Origin: Fidelibacterota bacterium UBA2125 | Lineage (GTDB): Bacteria; Fidelibacterota; Marinisomatia; Marinisomatales; S15-B10 | Direction of reading: 5' to 3' | NCBI GenBank assembly: GCA_002329125.1 | Contig: DCXX01000015.1 | Location: forward strand, 1-15,458 | Length of the DNA: 15,458 bases | In this document: one piece after another, positions 1 to 5,858 of the stretch | Numbering within the stretch: the stretch's first letter is position 1 | How the letters are laid out: every line of letters starts with the position of its first letter | The notes under the pieces: generated by a model | Told to the model about the DNA's origin: nothing | Database searches by the model: none | The model's input: only the letters and a program-made list of their open reading frames with translations | Program-made: the position numbers and the translations under genes

Positions 1-158
1 CCCGCCGCTACGGCATAAAAAGACCAGCTGAGATGAAAATGAAACGGGTGAAAACTTTGCCAGTAAACATCTGATATCTTCTGCCCTAAGACAAGAGTCA
101 TTAAGAATAAAATGATGTTTGAGACAAACGTTGTCGGCTCAAACAGAATTTTTTTCAC
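1..158 (-). CDS. Membrane protein of unknown function, C-terminus outside window
   Basis: An open frame runs on the minus strand from a GTG at 156-158 off the left edge, giving 52 visible codons without a stop. It begins MKKILFEPTTFVSNIILF and has a hydrophobic segment at about residues 11-25, a polar His-rich stretch (HPFHFH, about 37-42), and then another hydrophobic run starting at the edge. That pattern suggests an integral membrane protein. The GTG overlaps the TGA of the upstream zinc-ribbon gene (GTGA), and a strong purine-rich ribosome site (GAGGGAGG) lies just before it. An internal ATG at 99-101 is a weaker alternative start. The family is not recognised from this fragment. The gene is probably the last visible member of the cluster starting at 1211. 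Confidence 0.7.
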   Translation of the reverse strand, partial: MKKILFEPTTFVSNIILFLMTLVLGQKISDVYWQSFHPFHFHLSWSFYAVAA

Positions 159-367
159 TGTCCTCCTCCCTCGGCCGGTTTTTTCTCACCGCAATAGATG
201 CATTCCGTCCCCATCTGAACGGTGAAACCACAAGAAGGACAGTTCCACTCTTCCAACTCAGACTCTTTCAGTTCATTCTCGTCAGGTTCACGCTTCAGTG
301 ACCAGACAAAAACGCCGCTGAGAAAAATGATAACAATAAAAAAAAAGAGCCACAACAGGTATGTCAC
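155..367 (-). CDS. Small membrane-anchored zinc-ribbon protein
   Basis: A 70-residue protein with one N-terminal transmembrane helix (about residues 3-23), an acidic linker (about 27-40) and a C-terminal four-cysteine knuckle: C43-x2-C46 and C56-x2-C59, nine residues apart. This is a typical zinc-ribbon arrangement and probably binds one Zn(II), with the ribbon in the cytoplasm if the helix is a signal anchor with N-out topology (inference). The start is GTG at 365-367, overlapping the VKOR stop by 4 nt (GTGA); its own stop overlaps the next gene in the same way. The function is unknown. Such short ribbons often act as assembly or scaffold factors, but nothing here proves that. The coupling to a VKOR-like gene hints at a membrane thiol/redox or protein-assembly role. 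Confidence 0.7.
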   Translation of the reverse strand: MTYLLWLFFFIVIIFLSGVFVWSLKREPDENELKESELEEWNCPSCGFTVQMGTECIYCGEKKPAEGGGQ

Positions 368-786
368 AACGTCCTCCCGGCCAGAATCAGAATCAGTAAA
401 TTGACAGTGTGCGTAGCAAAACAGACTGGGCAGGGTGTTCTAAGCCTGTAAAGTCCCCACAAAAGGTAGAGGCTCAGAATCATGGCAAACAGAGCTGGAA
501 TCAAAAGAAATGACCTGTCAATCAGTTCCGCTCCCGAAAAACCGATTACTATCAGCATAAAGGGATAATAGAGATTCCCCCAAAATGCATTCGGTTTACC
601 GAGTATTCTGCCGTAGGATGTTTCCACCAGAGTTTGACAGCCCCCTTCGGACATACGGAACACTGAGGGTATCCACCACGCACTGGGACTCATTTTTCCG
701 TCCAAGACCCTCAGAAAATAAAATGAAAAGGCCCAGCCGGCAACAGCCAGAAGGGCCATAAGAATGAAATATGAATTCGGGTTCAC
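364..786 (-). CDS. VKOR family membrane thiol oxidoreductase
   Basis: A 140-residue protein with four predicted helices (about 6-27, 72-88, 92-112, 121-137) that matches the vitamin K epoxide reductase fold. Bacterial members reoxidise DsbA-like thioredoxins using quinone. Diagnostic features are the loop C50-Q-T-L-V with SYGRILGKPNAFWG (57-70) and the active-site pair C119-P-V-C122 at the start of the last helix. The protein is a stand-alone VKOR domain with no fused thioredoxin. The loop normally carries two cysteines. Here the position expected for the first (seven residues before C50, after Pro-Ser-Val) is Phe43, so the usual relay looks incomplete. The start is GTG at 784-786, overlapping the upstream stop (GTGA). 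Family assignment is firm; activity is uncertain because of the missing Cys. Confidence 0.85.
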   Translation of the reverse strand: MNPNSYFILMALLAVAGWAFSFYFLRVLDGKMSPSAWWIPSVFRMSEGGCQTLVETSYGRILGKPNAFWGNLYYPFMLIVIGFSGAELIDRSFLLIPALFAMILSLYLLWGLYRLRTPCPVCFATHTVNLLILILAGRTL

Positions 787-1211
787 TGCCTCAAACGATA
801 GGCGATTCCTTCAATGCATTGCATCAGTTTGTCTATCTGGGCGCCTGTTGTAAAGAGCTCACCCATATCCTCAAGACTGTCGATGGGATAATTCACATTA
901 TCGTAGTCTCTCAGAAAATTGGCTTCAAGTTTGATGACAAAATCTCGCATAATGTTCTTAGGTACCTCTTTTTGCCGAAGCACGTTGAGACAGAACTTGA
1001 TCTGTCCCTTTGACGTAATCTGGAAAAGAGAAATGAGGCCAAAGTCCGACTTGGATTTATAGGTCATCGTGCCGTATTCGTCGCCTCGGCCCCAGGAAAC
1101 CTCATCAGCGTCCTTCTCAGAGAAATTGCACAGCATTTCACCGACCTTGGCGACTTCCCTGGAAGTGTTCTTCCGCATTTCCTTGAGAAATTTTTCCTTA
1201 TTCCATTTCAC
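783..1211 (-). CDS. Conserved-looking soluble protein of unknown function
   Basis: A 142-residue protein, hydrophilic, with no signal peptide or membrane helix. The N-terminal third is Lys/Glu-rich and probably helical (residues 1-35). A central part around SWGRGDEYGTMTY (39-51) and a following beta-like stretch (57-77) suggest a compact alpha/beta domain. The C-terminal third is acidic then helical, with C131 near the end. I do not recognise the family. The start is GTG at 1209-1211, with AAGGGAG about seven bases upstream. It is the first gene of a minus-strand cluster and ends in a GTGA overlap with the VKOR gene, so it is probably made together with the membrane redox proteins that follow. 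Confidence 0.7.
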   Translation of the reverse strand: MKWNKEKFLKEMRKNTSREVAKVGEMLCNFSEKDADEVSWGRGDEYGTMTYKSKSDFGLISLFQITSKGQIKFCLNVLRQKEVPKNIMRDFVIKLEANFLRDYDNVNYPIDSLEDMGELFTTGAQIDKLMQCIEGIAYRLRQ

Positions 1212-1311
1212 AGACGACTCCCTTATGTTTTAAGGTTGGGGGGTAAAAAACCACTCTCAAATTTACCATGAGACTGAATAAAAACGAATTTCCATTTACA
1301 AGTCTGGATAA

Positions 1312-1341
1312 TTGACTGAAGTTGAGAGCTGGAGCTATATT
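1312..1341 (+). promoter_or_regulatory. Candidate sigma70-type promoter for the EamA gene
   Basis: TTGACT (1312-1317) and TATATT (1336-1341) are separated by 18 bp, matching five of six consensus bases at each element. Transcription would begin near 1348. This leaves a leader of only about a dozen bases before the ATG at 1361, and it makes the in-frame TTG at 1322 an unlikely start. The region between 1212 and 1311 also serves the divergent gene starting at 1211, for which I see no convincing promoter. Confidence 0.5.
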
Positions 1342-1360
1342 GCCCGGCCATTCAGGTACT

Positions 1361-2200
1361 ATGAAAGACAGACTACCGAAGTCGTACCTTCCCTATCTAA
1401 TGCTTGTTGTGACGGCTCTTCTTTGGAGCACTGGCGGATTCCTTGTGAAAGGTATCCAGTGGCATCCGGTGGCCATCGCAGGAATGCGAAGCCTTATTGC
1501 CGCGACGGTCATCCTCATTGTAATCAAGAAACCTGAGTTAACCTGGTCACTCCCTCAATTGGGCGGTGCTGTCTGCTATGCCGGGGCGGTGACACTCTAC
1601 GTCATTGCCAACAAGCTGACCACGGCGGCGAATGTCGTTCTTCTCATGTACACCGCTCCCATTTATGTCATCATTTTTGGACCGTGGTTCCTAAAGGAAA
1701 AAGCATCCGGCAAAGACTGGCTGACCGTGGGAATTGTTATGGTGGGGATCTCTATCTTCTTTATAGAGGGGCTATCGCCAGAAGGTTTTTGGGGAAATGT
1801 ACTGGCGGTACTGAGCGGCCTGAGTTTCGCGTGGATGACACTCTTTCTCCGAAAACAGAAACGGGGATCACCGGTGGAATCTGTTTTTCTGGGTAATCTT
1901 CTGGCGGCTGTTATAGGTCTCCCCTTCTTTTTCAAAGAAGAACTTCCGGAAATCAACGGTATCCTAATGCTTGTTGCACTGGGGACCTTTCAACTGGGAA
2001 TCTCTTATGTACTCTATGCTAAGGCTATTCAGAAGGTACGGGCTTTTCAGGCTGTACTCATCACTATGCTGGAACCTATCCTCAATCCACTGTGGGTATT
2101 TCTTTTTCAGGGTGAAGTGCCCGGTAGATGGGCCTTGGCAGGAGGTGCCATCGTTATGGTAACTGTAGTGTTCCACGGAGTGACAACCGGTAGAAAGTAA
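1361..2200 (+). CDS. EamA (DMT superfamily) transporter
   Basis: A 279-residue inner-membrane protein with about ten hydrophobic helices in two tandem EamA repeats (roughly 10-137 and 148-273), the usual length for drug/metabolite transporters. Helix 1 carries LLWSTGGFLVKG, typical of repeat-1 entries, and helices 3-4 contain the common ...LLMYTAPIYV pattern. The second repeat ends with LEPILNPLWVFLF.GE, a strong family signature. Members export amino acids, metabolites or drugs; the substrate here cannot be told. The ATG at 1361 is chosen over TTG at 1322 because helix 1 follows directly and the candidate promoter lies between the two. The GIY-YIG gene begins 14 bases after the stop, so the two are probably cotranscribed. 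Confidence 0.9.
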   Translation: MKDRLPKSYLPYLMLVVTALLWSTGGFLVKGIQWHPVAIAGMRSLIAATVILIVIKKPELTWSLPQLGGAVCYAGAVTLYVIANKLTTAANVVLLMYTAPIYVIIFGPWFLKEKASGKDWLTVGIVMVGISIFFIEGLSPEGFWGNVLAVLSGLSFAWMTLFLRKQKRGSPVESVFLGNLLAAVIGLPFFFKEELPEINGILMLVALGTFQLGISYVLYAKAIQKVRAFQAVLITMLEPILNPLWVFLFQGEVPGRWALAGGAIVMVTVVFHGVTTGRK

Positions 2201-2214
2201 GTTAAGGTTCCCAG

Positions 2215-2697
2215 GTGCGGAATTATAACAAGCTGTTGGATAAATCAAACCTTACTCAGCCCGGCACCTATCTGCTAATTCTAGAGAACCGAAAAAAAAT
2301 CACACTCTCTGTGGGCGCCCTGGGTGATATCAGTTTTCCCAAAGGCTTTTATATTTATGTCGGCAGCGCTTTCGGCCCTGGCGGCCTGAGAGGTCGGCTC
2401 CGACACCATATCTCCCCTGTTAAACAACGGCGGTGGCACGTGGACTACCTCCGTCCTCAGATGACACTCAGAGAAATTCTGTATACCAATGATAAAAAGA
2501 AACGGGAACATGACTGGGCGAAAGCACTTTCTTCCACACCTGAAACATCCATCCCCAAAAGAGGTTTCGGCTCATCGGACTGCCGGTGCGAAACACACCT
2601 GTTTCATTATAATGAAATGCCTAGAGATGTATTAAATTCTTATATTAGCAACACTAATAGTTGTGAAAGGATCAAGACTATATATCGATTTATTTAA
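2215..2697 (+). CDS. GIY-YIG domain protein, DUF123 / Uri superfamily
   Basis: A 160-residue protein matching the DUF123 branch of GIY-YIG proteins, best known from archaea and scattered bacteria. Seen motifs are PGTYLLIL (16-23, the GIY strand), GFYIYVGSAFGPGGLRGRLR (44-63, the YIG strand plus the Gly-Leu-Arg-Arg helix), WHVDYL (74-79) and the late signature GFGSSDCRCETHLF (117-130). The catalytic Arg of classical nucleases is plausibly R59 or R61; nuclease activity of this branch is not well established. The GTG start at 2215 has AAGG eight bases upstream. A TTG nine codons in would still keep the whole domain. About 30 residues follow the last family motif. They are AT-rich and overlap the LysR gene by 35 nt, so the native C-terminus may have been replaced. 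Confidence 0.8.
   Translation: MRNYNKLLDKSNLTQPGTYLLILENRKKITLSVGALGDISFPKGFYIYVGSAFGPGGLRGRLRHHISPVKQRRWHVDYLRPQMTLREILYTNDKKKREHDWAKALSSTPETSIPKRGFGSSDCRCETHLFHYNEMPRDVLNSYISNTNSCERIKTIYRFI
2602..2659 (+). promoter_or_regulatory. Two inverted repeats before the LysR gene, candidate operator with embedded -10
   Basis: Dyad 1 is a perfect 16-bp palindrome TTTCATTATAATGAAA (2602-2617). It contains a consensus -10 hexamer TATAAT (2608-2613) and fits the LysR-box pattern T-N11-A (T2603 to A2615). Dyad 2 is TATTAG-N5-CTAATA (2643-2659) and also fits T-N11-A (T2645 to A2657). The dyad centres are about 41.5 bp apart, close to four helical turns, so one regulator tetramer could bind both. No good -35 is visible. 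Both lie inside the 3' end of the GIY-YIG gene. Autoregulation by the LysR protein is inferred. Confidence 0.45.
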
Positions 2698-3553
2698 GGT
2701 ATTTCGAGACGTTGCCGAAACAAAAAACTTTTCCAGAGCTGCTGAACAAAATTATATCACTCAGTCAGCAGTCAGTCAGCAAATCTCTTTTCTAGAGGAG
2801 CATTTTGGCAAGCAACTTATCATTCGAGGAAAAGGAATTTTCTCCCTTACTCAGGAAGGTACCATTTTTCTGAAAGCATGTGAAGATATTCTTCAAACCT
2901 ATCAACATACACTAGATGAGCTAGACGGGGAATTGAAAGATATAGCTCAAACAGTAAACATTGAGGCAATCTATACTATTGGCTTCTATCATATTCCCCC
3001 ACTGGTCAAATCATTTATGATAAAATATAATCATATCAACCTCCACATTGAGTATAATCGGTCAGACAGGATATACACAAATGTCATCCACGGGGTATGT
3101 GACTTTGGAGTAGTCGCTTACCCGTTCCAACATCCATTAATTCATATAGAATATGGACCCGATGAAGAACTTTTATTTGTCTGTTGTCCCCAGGATAAGT
3201 TGGCAAAGAAAAAGAAAATCCATCTAAAAGATTTGAAGGATAAAAACTTTATAGCCTTCAACAAGGAAATCCCAACACGGCAAGCCGTTGATAAAATTCT
3301 AAAAGAACATAAAGTTAAAGTCATTACTATTCACGAATTCGATAATGTGGAAACGTTAAAACAATCAGTGGAACTGGGAGATGGCGTTTCTCTGCTTCCC
3401 GAAGCCACCGTTCAAAAAGAATTAAAGAGAAAAACCCTCGTCTCAATTTCCATCGAAGAAGGACCCTTCTATCGAAAAACTGGTATCATTACGAGAAAAG
3501 ACAGGCCTATCTCGAAAGCAACTCAAGAAGCCATTAAATATTTATCACAATAG
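2663..3553 (+). CDS. LysR family transcriptional regulator
   Basis: A 296-residue DNA-binding regulator of normal LysR length. The N-terminal winged HTH (about 7-65) contains FSRAAEQNYITQSAVSQQIS and the follow-on LEEHFGKQLIIR. Residues about 95-294 form the two-lobed substrate-binding domain, with the typical QSVELGDGVSLLPE segment late in the protein. Lys-rich loops such as KLAKKKKIHLKDLKDK are seen in lobe 2. The effector is unknown. The start is GTG at 2663, because no ATG precedes the HTH; a clear ribosome site is missing, so the start is the weakest part of the call. The gene is visibly AT-richer than its neighbours, which may reflect transfer. It lies downstream of the EamA/GIY-YIG pair on the same strand rather than divergent from a target. 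Confidence 0.9.
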   Translation: MKGSRLYIDLFKVFRDVAETKNFSRAAEQNYITQSAVSQQISFLEEHFGKQLIIRGKGIFSLTQEGTIFLKACEDILQTYQHTLDELDGELKDIAQTVNIEAIYTIGFYHIPPLVKSFMIKYNHINLHIEYNRSDRIYTNVIHGVCDFGVVAYPFQHPLIHIEYGPDEELLFVCCPQDKLAKKKKIHLKDLKDKNFIAFNKEIPTRQAVDKILKEHKVKVITIHEFDNVETLKQSVELGDGVSLLPEATVQKELKRKTLVSISIEEGPFYRKTGIITRKDRPISKATQEAIKYLSQ

Positions 3554-3577
3554 ATTATATTCAGCAGGTCGGTACTT

Positions 3578-4090
3578 TCATGGAAATCTTTCTCCTGCCT
3601 CCTCTCTCTGGTGACTGCCCAAGGGCTTTATCCTTTTCCAGAGTAACAACCCCAGCCCTCCGGCACACCCTACCTGAAAGACTGCCATGAAGAAGGCCAC
3701 TTTGCTGAGATTCATGTCCAAAGCGATACCGGAAAAAACCTCGAAAAGAAACCGCAAAGCGGTAGCACCGGCAAACCCGAAATAGAGCAACCACGCCCGT
3801 TCCGCACCTTCTGGCGTCCGGTCCCGGCGCCGGCGGGGAAACATCCAGGTGGCCACACCGATGATCATCATAAGAACGCCGCCCATAAGAAGAATATGTG
3901 TATGTGCTAACCGGAGTGTGTGTGGCACGACCCAGCCGAAAACCACACTTCCATAGAGATAAAGGCCTGATAATACACCTACAGAAAAGAAAGAGAGGGA
4001 CGTCTTGATCATAACCCTTGCTAACGAGAACAAGGGTGCCCCCTCAAGATTAACGAGCGGATGAACAGTCTTTTTTCGGGCGGTGTCCAT
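3578..4090 (-). CDS. Four-helix CcoN-like (haem-copper oxidase subunit I-like) mini-protein
   Basis: A 170-residue membrane protein with about four helices (33-52, 61-84, 100-120, 131-151). The second helix holds LAHTHILLMGGVLMMIIG (61-78) ending in ATWMFPRR. This closely resembles one helix pair of cbb3-type subunit I and the short stand-alone proteins often annotated 'cbb3-type subunit I' beside oxidase operons. It is far too short to be a catalytic subunit. H63 and H65 could in principle bind haem or metal (inference). It is the last gene of the oxidase operon and converges on the LysR gene with a 24-bp gap and no clear terminator. The start is uncertain: ATG at 4090 overlaps the upstream gene by 41 nt, a TTG at 4144 is less likely, and ATG at 4012 would remove the overlap while keeping all four helices. 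Confidence 0.7.
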   Translation of the reverse strand: MDTARKKTVHPLVNLEGAPLFSLARVMIKTSLSFFSVGVLSGLYLYGSVVFGWVVPHTLRLAHTHILLMGGVLMMIIGVATWMFPRRRRDRTPEGAERAWLLYFGFAGATALRFLFEVFSGIALDMNLSKVAFFMAVFQVGCAGGLGLLLWKRIKPLGSHQREEAGERFP

Positions 4091-4319
4091 TTTCAGCCGC
4101 CCGTGAGCGAGCACTGCTGTCACCTTTATTGCTACGGTAGACAATGAATGCTATCACGCCAAAAATGACAAATGGAGCGCCCAGGAGAGCTGAGATGGGC
4201 CCGGCGATAGCTGCGAAATAATTGTCCGTGTCAGACCCTGCACAATAAGGGCAAGCCAACACCAGGGACGGCATAACCGTAAGAGAAATTACTGTCAGCT
4301 TCAGCCAGATACGGCTCAT
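4050..4319 (-). CDS. Small CPYC membrane protein of the oxidase operon
   Basis: An 89-residue protein with an N-terminal secretion signal ending LVLA-C23. It is followed directly by CPYC (C23, C26), a hydrophobic helix (about 41-61) and a basic, Arg/Lys-rich tail. Short proteins with this signal-CPxC-helix design recur next to cytochrome oxidase genes in several phyla. From memory of such neighbourhoods, the function is not established. The CxxC placed just outside the membrane could handle copper or disulfides during oxidase assembly (inference). LVLAC also resembles a lipobox, which would make C23 lipid-modified and unavailable as a thiol. The ATG at 4319 is preferred over a GTG at 4334 that overlaps the subunit IV stop. 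The gene overlaps the next one if that starts at 4090. Confidence 0.7.
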   Translation of the reverse strand: MSRIWLKLTVISLTVMPSLVLACPYCAGSDTDNYFAAIAGPISALLGAPFVIFGVIAFIVYRSNKGDSSARSRAAENGHRPKKDCSSAR

Positions 4320-4321
4320 AA

Positions 4322-4603
4322 TCAAAAAGCCCACTGGAACGGGAGATCATACATGAGTGAAAGAGTAAAAAGGAGCGCCAGCGGGATGGGAACTAAAATG
4401 ACTCGCCTAAGGAAAGCTGTCTCATAGCGGAGATGCATATAGACCATGCCCACAAGGACCATTTTTGTCGCCGCCAGTGCCAGAAGCAATGCTACCTGCC
4501 CAGCTTTGGGCAGAGATATCCCCAGGATACCCAACTCTACCACCGTAAGCACTGTGAGCCAGATTGCGTTATTGATATAGACTTTTTTATGATCGTTTTC
4601 CAT
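4322..4603 (-). CDS. Cytochrome c oxidase subunit IV family protein
   Basis: A 93-residue protein with three helices (about 12-30, 34-57 and 67-86). It matches the prokaryotic subunit IV (caa3/quinol oxidase CyoD-like) family, as shown by the central pattern ATKMVLVGMVYMHLRYE (45-61), in which K47 and the MHL(R/K) motif are characteristic. This subunit packs against subunits I and III and helps oxidase stability; it carries no cofactor. The ATG at 4601-4603 is preceded by TAGGAG six bases upstream, which doubles as the stop region of the subunit III gene before it, so translation is closely coupled. The length is normal for the family. Confidence 0.9.
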   Translation of the reverse strand: MENDHKKVYINNAIWLTVLTVVELGILGISLPKAGQVALLLALAATKMVLVGMVYMHLRYETAFLRRVILVPIPLALLFTLSLMYDLPFQWAF

Positions 4604-4612
4604 GGCTAACTC

Positions 4613-5242
4613 CTAAATCAGGTAAATGACTGTAAACACCAGGATCCAGATCAGATCCACGAAATGCCAGAAAAGTCCTAAAATTTCTATCCGGTCATAG
4701 TTGGTGGCTGAAAAGGCGCCCTGCTTGGCTGGAACCAGCATTGCCGCGATATAAATCACACCCGACAATACATGAAGGCCGTGAAAACCGGTGATGGCAT
4801 AGAAGACGGCACCATAAATCCCCGTACTAGGAAGGAATTTGGATCCTTCAAGTCCCGCCAGGACCAGATTGTGCATCAATTCTTCACTGCCGGCGATGAA
4901 ATGGACATACTCCCAAATCTGTATACCGAGAAAGAAAATACCGCCGGACATGGTAAAGGTGAGAAATTTCACAAGCCCTTTCTGGTCTCCTTTTTGGATT
5001 GAATTCAGCGCCATGACCATGGTAAAGCTCGTACAGATGAGTAGAAATGTGTTAAATGCTGTTAAGGAGATATTCAGAATCTGCCCCGGCTCTGGCCAGC
5101 TGTCCATGCCAGCTCTCAGAGCTGCACCGCCAATAAGCAACCCTCCAAAACTAAGACCGTCCATAAGTATGAACAGCCACATACCCAGTTTGCCTGTTGT
5201 AGCTTTTCCAAACGGATCTGAGATTGCTGCTGCCTGTTGCAT
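4613..5242 (-). CDS. coxC: Cytochrome c oxidase subunit III (second copy)
   Basis: A 209-residue, five-helix haem-copper oxidase subunit III. Its family marks are QIWEYVHF (108-115), AITGFHGLHVLSGV (149-162) and the C-terminal WHFVDLIWI (192-200). It supports proton uptake and stability of subunit I rather than electron transfer. It follows another subunit III gene and precedes subunit IV. The two subunit III genes are clearly different in sequence, so this is not a recent tandem duplication. This copy has the more canonical C-terminus (WHFVD). A GTG lies one codon before the chosen ATG at 5242; a GGGGG tract six bases upstream of the ATG favours the ATG. The five-helix form lacks the first two helices of mitochondrial-type COX3. 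Confidence 0.93.
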   Translation of the reverse strand: MQQAAAISDPFGKATTGKLGMWLFILMDGLSFGGLLIGGAALRAGMDSWPEPGQILNISLTAFNTFLLICTSFTMVMALNSIQKGDQKGLVKFLTFTMSGGIFFLGIQIWEYVHFIAGSEELMHNLVLAGLEGSKFLPSTGIYGAVFYAITGFHGLHVLSGVIYIAAMLVPAKQGAFSATNYDRIEILGLFWHFVDLIWILVFTVIYLI

Positions 5243-5266
5243 CACTTTCCCCCTTTTAAATTGTTT

Positions 5267-5857
5267 TCATACCATTACAAAAAGCCGCACAAAGATGAAT
5301 AGCCATACCACCGTAAGAAAATGGACAAACATTCGCGCGTTGACTGTCCACCTTATCAGCAGTTCAGATTCCTCTATCGTATGCATTTTCCAGAAAAGCC
5401 ACCCCAGTGTACCTACAGCACCAACAATATGGAGACCGTGAAGACCCGTAAAAGCGTAAAAGAACGCCCCCATTAGGTCCGTAGACGGCAAAAAACCAGC
5501 AGAAATCATTCTATTCCAGAGACCAACCTGCGAAATCAGGAAAACAACAGAAGCGAAGAGTGTCGAACCTTGGTACAAAATGGCACTACTGGAATCATCC
5601 TTGCGTAGTTTTTGCCATCCCATTTCCAAAAAAAGACTGGCCACGATGAGCACCATCGTATTCATGGATGAGTGAAAAAGGAAGGTACTTCCTCCGCCGG
5701 GCATGTAACTGACACCGAAGCGGTTTTCCAGAATTGACTGGCTCACGAACAGGGTGATGAAAAACATAGCCATACCTCCCAGCATGACCACAAGGCCTAG
5801 ATGGGACGTAAAACTGTCAACCCGCGGTATCGATGAAAGTTTAGATTGTCTCTCCAT
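5267..5857 (-). CDS. Cytochrome c oxidase subunit III-like protein (first copy)
   Basis: A 196-residue five-helix subunit III homologue. Recognisable parts are FHSSMNTMVLIVASLFLEMG (61-80), QVGLWNRM (110-117), YAFTGLHGLHIVGAVG (134-149) and the closing RMFVHFLTVVWLFIFV helix. The WHFVD signature of the other copy is changed to VHFLTVVW. The ATG sits one base after the subunit I stop (TGAGATG), so it is translationally coupled to it. A pair of subunit III-like genes behind subunits II and I is also the layout of the coxMNOP-type alternative oxidases of rhizobia. By that analogy the two proteins may together do the job of one seven-helix COX3 (inference). Confidence 0.88.
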   Translation of the reverse strand: MERQSKLSSIPRVDSFTSHLGLVVMLGGMAMFFITLFVSQSILENRFGVSYMPGGGSTFLFHSSMNTMVLIVASLFLEMGWQKLRKDDSSSAILYQGSTLFASVVFLISQVGLWNRMISAGFLPSTDLMGAFFYAFTGLHGLHIVGAVGTLGWLFWKMHTIEESELLIRWTVNARMFVHFLTVVWLFIFVRLFVMV

Positions 5858-5858
5858 C

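Noticed and set aside
1322..1360. TTG start adding 13 residues to the EamA protein
   Set aside because: It falls upstream of the inferred transcript start, adds a poorly matching N-terminus and lacks a ribosome site.
3554..3577. Convergent gap between the LysR gene and the oxidase operon, considered as a bidirectional terminator
   Set aside because: Only 24 bp, with no stem-loop or T-run visible on either strand.
4839..5441. Long plus-strand frame opposite the subunit III genes
   Set aside because: It is antisense to two well-identified subunit III genes and has no motif or ribosome site of its own.
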